Source: Calditrichota bacterium (GTDB taxonomy: Bacteria > Zixibacteria > MSB-5A5 > GN15 > FEB-12). From it: a stretch of DNA of 7,814 nucleotides. Where the stretch lies: contig QQUK01000227.1 in assembly GCA_008501655.1 (NCBI GenBank), positions 1 through 7,814 on the forward strand, in the 5' to 3' direction. Shown here piece by piece: positions 6,403 through 7,814 of this stretch. Each line of letters starts with the position of its first letter. Position 1 is the stretch's first letter. A model generated the notes under the pieces. That model had not been told where the DNA came from. It saw only the letters and a list, made by a program, of their open reading frames with translations, and made no database searches. The position numbers were made by a program, and so were the translations under genes.

Positions 6403-6408
6403 CCACCT
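6403..6408 (-). promoter_or_regulatory. Shine-Dalgarno site deciding the pth start
   Basis: AGGTGG on the minus strand sits 8 bases before the ATG at 6394, the best spacing for that codon. The alternative GTG at 6406 lies within this site and has no purine-rich sequence of its own upstream. Confidence 0.7.
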
Positions 6409-6421
6409 AAGGCAGGGTCAA

Positions 6422-6449
6422 AGTATACGAAAATCAGACAAATTGTCAA
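6422..6449 (-). promoter_or_regulatory. Sigma-70-type promoter for pth and the downstream operon
   Basis: On the minus strand a perfect -35 box TTGACA (6449-6444) is followed, after 16 bases, by TATACT (6427-6422), which is one base off consensus. Transcription should start near 6415, about 20 bases before the pth ATG at 6394. It is the best promoter match in the window and would drive the whole nine-gene block. A small inverted repeat (GACAA-n-TTGTC, 6437-6447) overlaps the -35 box and could be an operator. Confidence 0.8.
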
Positions 6450-6455
6450 GGTATT

Positions 6456-6538
6456 ATTCGGAAGGTAAGATGTTGTATGTCAGTAAGTTAAAATAACTCA
6501 ACTGCCGAAACCTGCCAAAAATATAAAAAATTCGGAAG
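6456..6538. repeat. Short repeats in the divergent intergenic region
   Basis: ATTCGGAAG occurs at 6456-6464 and again at 6530-6538, 74 bases apart, start to start. Between them lie two adjacent 10-base near-repeats, ACTGCCGAAA (6501-6510) and CCTGCCAAAA (6511-6520), identical at eight positions. They lie upstream of the VWA gene, outside the pth promoter, and could be binding sites. In a short AT-rich spacer they may also be chance. Confidence 0.3.
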
Positions 6539-6605
6539 AATCAGCAAATTCGCTTGTATTGGAGACAGAACAAAGAACAAAAACTTTGAAAGATTGGAGT
6601 TTCTT

Positions 6606-7814
6606 ATGAAGAAAAATCTTACTATCTCAAGCCTGCTGATAGCATTACTTTTTATGCTTACATCAGCTTATACAGCCTCGGCGGTAACCATTAAACCGAA
6701 TATCAATTTAGACCACCCGGTTATCATGGCTGACAGGACCGAGACTATTTATGTTCAGGTAGACTTTGATGTCCCGGCTGATTATATCGATGTCCGCCGT
6801 CATCGCCCTGATTTAAATATCGGTCTGGTTATCGACCGCTCCGGTTCAATGGCTGACCGGGGTAAAATGAATTATGCCAAAGATGCAGCTAACTTTGTAA
6901 TCGACCAGCTCAATCCGTCCGACCGGATAGCGATTGTAGAATATGATGACAGAGTTACGCTCCTTGCCCGTTCACAAAATGTCACCAGCAAATGGCGACT
7001 TAAATCTAAAATCAACGAACTCTACCCACGCGGTGCTACTAATCTGACAGGTGGAATGATGCGCGGTATTGATGAACTTATTGAATATTATTCATCCAGA
7101 GATATAAACAGAATCCTCCTTCTTTCAGACGGTCTTGCCAATCGTGGTATCACCAGTATGAGAGACATCAAACGACTTGTTAAACAGGCACGCCGGGATG
7201 GAATCACCATCTCCACAATAGGACTTGGATTAGATTACAATGAAGACTTGATGCAGATGATCGCTGAATACGGCGGCGGTACTTATTACTATATCGAATC
7301 ACCCCGTCAGATGCGCGATATTTTTGAGGCTGAGATGGGACAGATTTTTGCAACTGTTGCCAAAGATGTCAAAGCCCGCTTAAAACGTTCACGCCATGTC
7401 CGGGATTTTGAAATTTACGGATACGTTAATGATGATGGCAGGGATGTCGCTTCTATAGGGAATCTTTATGCCGGTGAAAAGATTTCATTGACCTGTAAAC
7501 TTGAAGTATCTCCATCAGAAGCCGGTGAGATTAACTTAGGTGATTTTGAGTTTGATTACTACGATGTCAAAACGAATAAAACAATCACATTCAAAAAACC
7601 GTTATCAGTCAAAGTTACCAAAAATGTTCAGGCTAAAGAGCAAGCCGAGAACAAAGATGTCAGAGCCGAAGCACTTGTTGTAGAAGCTGATGCCTTCCAT
7701 GAAAAACAGGTTCGGTTGGTCGAACAGGGTCGTGCTGATGAAGCGAAGAAAAACATAACGAAGTATCAAGCTGGTATGGCTGCTGCAGCTCCTTCTTTGA
7801 ACAATGCGTTGTTG
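6606..7814 (+). CDS. Exported von Willebrand factor A domain protein, 3' end beyond window
   Basis: The frame is open for 403 codons from the ATG at 6606 to the right edge, so the C-terminus is missing. GGAG at 6596-6599 is a well-placed ribosome binding site. The N-terminus (MKKN, hydrophobic 6-21, TASA before Val27) is a signal peptide with a good signal peptidase I site. A strand-rich segment (27-68) precedes the VWA domain (about 70-250). The VWA domain has a complete MIDAS metal site: DRSGS at 77-81, Thr145 in GATNL, and Asp175 in LLLSDG. Residues about 265-340 form a second beta-rich region, and after 341 the chain becomes charged and helical (AKEQAENKDVRAEA and onward). The layout resembles secreted VWA proteins of the YfbK or ‘Ca-activated chloride channel’ annotation class, a name that is not evidence of channel function. 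It probably binds a protein partner in the periplasm or at the cell surface. Confidence 0.93.
   Translation, partial: MKKNLTISSLLIALLFMLTSAYTASAVTIKPNINLDHPVIMADRTETIYVQVDFDVPADYIDVRRHRPDLNIGLVIDRSGSMADRGKMNYAKDAANFVIDQLNPSDRIAIVEYDDRVTLLARSQNVTSKWRLKSKINELYPRGATNLTGGMMRGIDELIEYYSSRDINRILLLSDGLANRGITSMRDIKRLVKQARRDGITISTIGLGLDYNEDLMQMIAEYGGGTYYYIESPRQMRDIFEAEMGQIFATVAKDVKARLKRSRHVRDFEIYGYVNDDGRDVASIGNLYAGEKISLTCKLEVSPSEAGEINLGDFEFDYYDVKTNKTITFKKPLSVKVTKNVQAKEQAENKDVRAEALVVEADAFHEKQVRLVEQGRADEAKKNITKYQAGMAAAAPSLNNALL

Noticed and set aside
1..7814. Search for CRISPR arrays, insertion sequences, tRNA genes, phage or defence genes
   Set aside because: No regularly spaced repeats, transposase-like frames, terminal inverted repeats or tRNA-like cloverleaf sequence were seen. 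Apart from the 211-base divergent region, coding density is almost complete.

Overview
The window looks like an ordinary chromosomal segment from a Gram-negative-type (diderm) bacterium of moderate AT richness. Two genes carry Sec-type signal peptides, promoters are of the sigma-70 type, and several genes use GTG or TTG starts. The order rpsF-rpsR-DUF2232-rplI-DUF151 and the zinc-binding form of S18 suggest a deltaproteobacterial, FCB-group or related candidate-phylum lineage such as Zixibacteria. That placement is inference; nothing here fixes the taxon.

Layout: nine tightly packed minus-strand genes fill 1-6394, and one plus-strand gene runs from 6606 off the right edge. Read in the direction of transcription, the minus-strand block begins at a near-consensus promoter (6422-6449). 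It then encodes peptidyl-tRNA hydrolase (pth), ribosomal protein S6 with an unusually long charged tail (rpsF), S18 (rpsR), a DUF2232/YybS-type membrane protein, L9 (rplI) and a DUF151 bifunctional-nuclease-family protein. Next come a secreted protein joining TPR-like repeats to a type-1 periplasmic-binding domain, a 65-residue hypothetical protein, a two-helix membrane protein with a possible PH-like domain, and a cytosolic hypothetical protein cut by the left edge. Gaps are mostly 0-34 bases with one ATGA overlap, so a single operon is likely. A second promoter probably lies in front of rplI. The 67-base pth-rpsF spacer contains inverted and tandem repeats that could form an rpsF leader.

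The divergent plus-strand gene encodes an exported von Willebrand factor A (VWA) protein with an intact metal-binding (MIDAS) motif. The 211-base divergent intergenic region holds the pth promoter and short repeats, but no convincing sigma-70 promoter for the VWA gene.

The upstream half of the operon serves translation: nascent peptide recycling plus S6, S18 and L9. The downstream half is envelope-related or uncharacterised. I see no mobile element, CRISPR array, tRNA, rRNA or defence system. The items most worth a second look are the TPR-PBP1 protein, the S6 tail, the candidate rpsF leader and the three coupled unknown genes at the left end.
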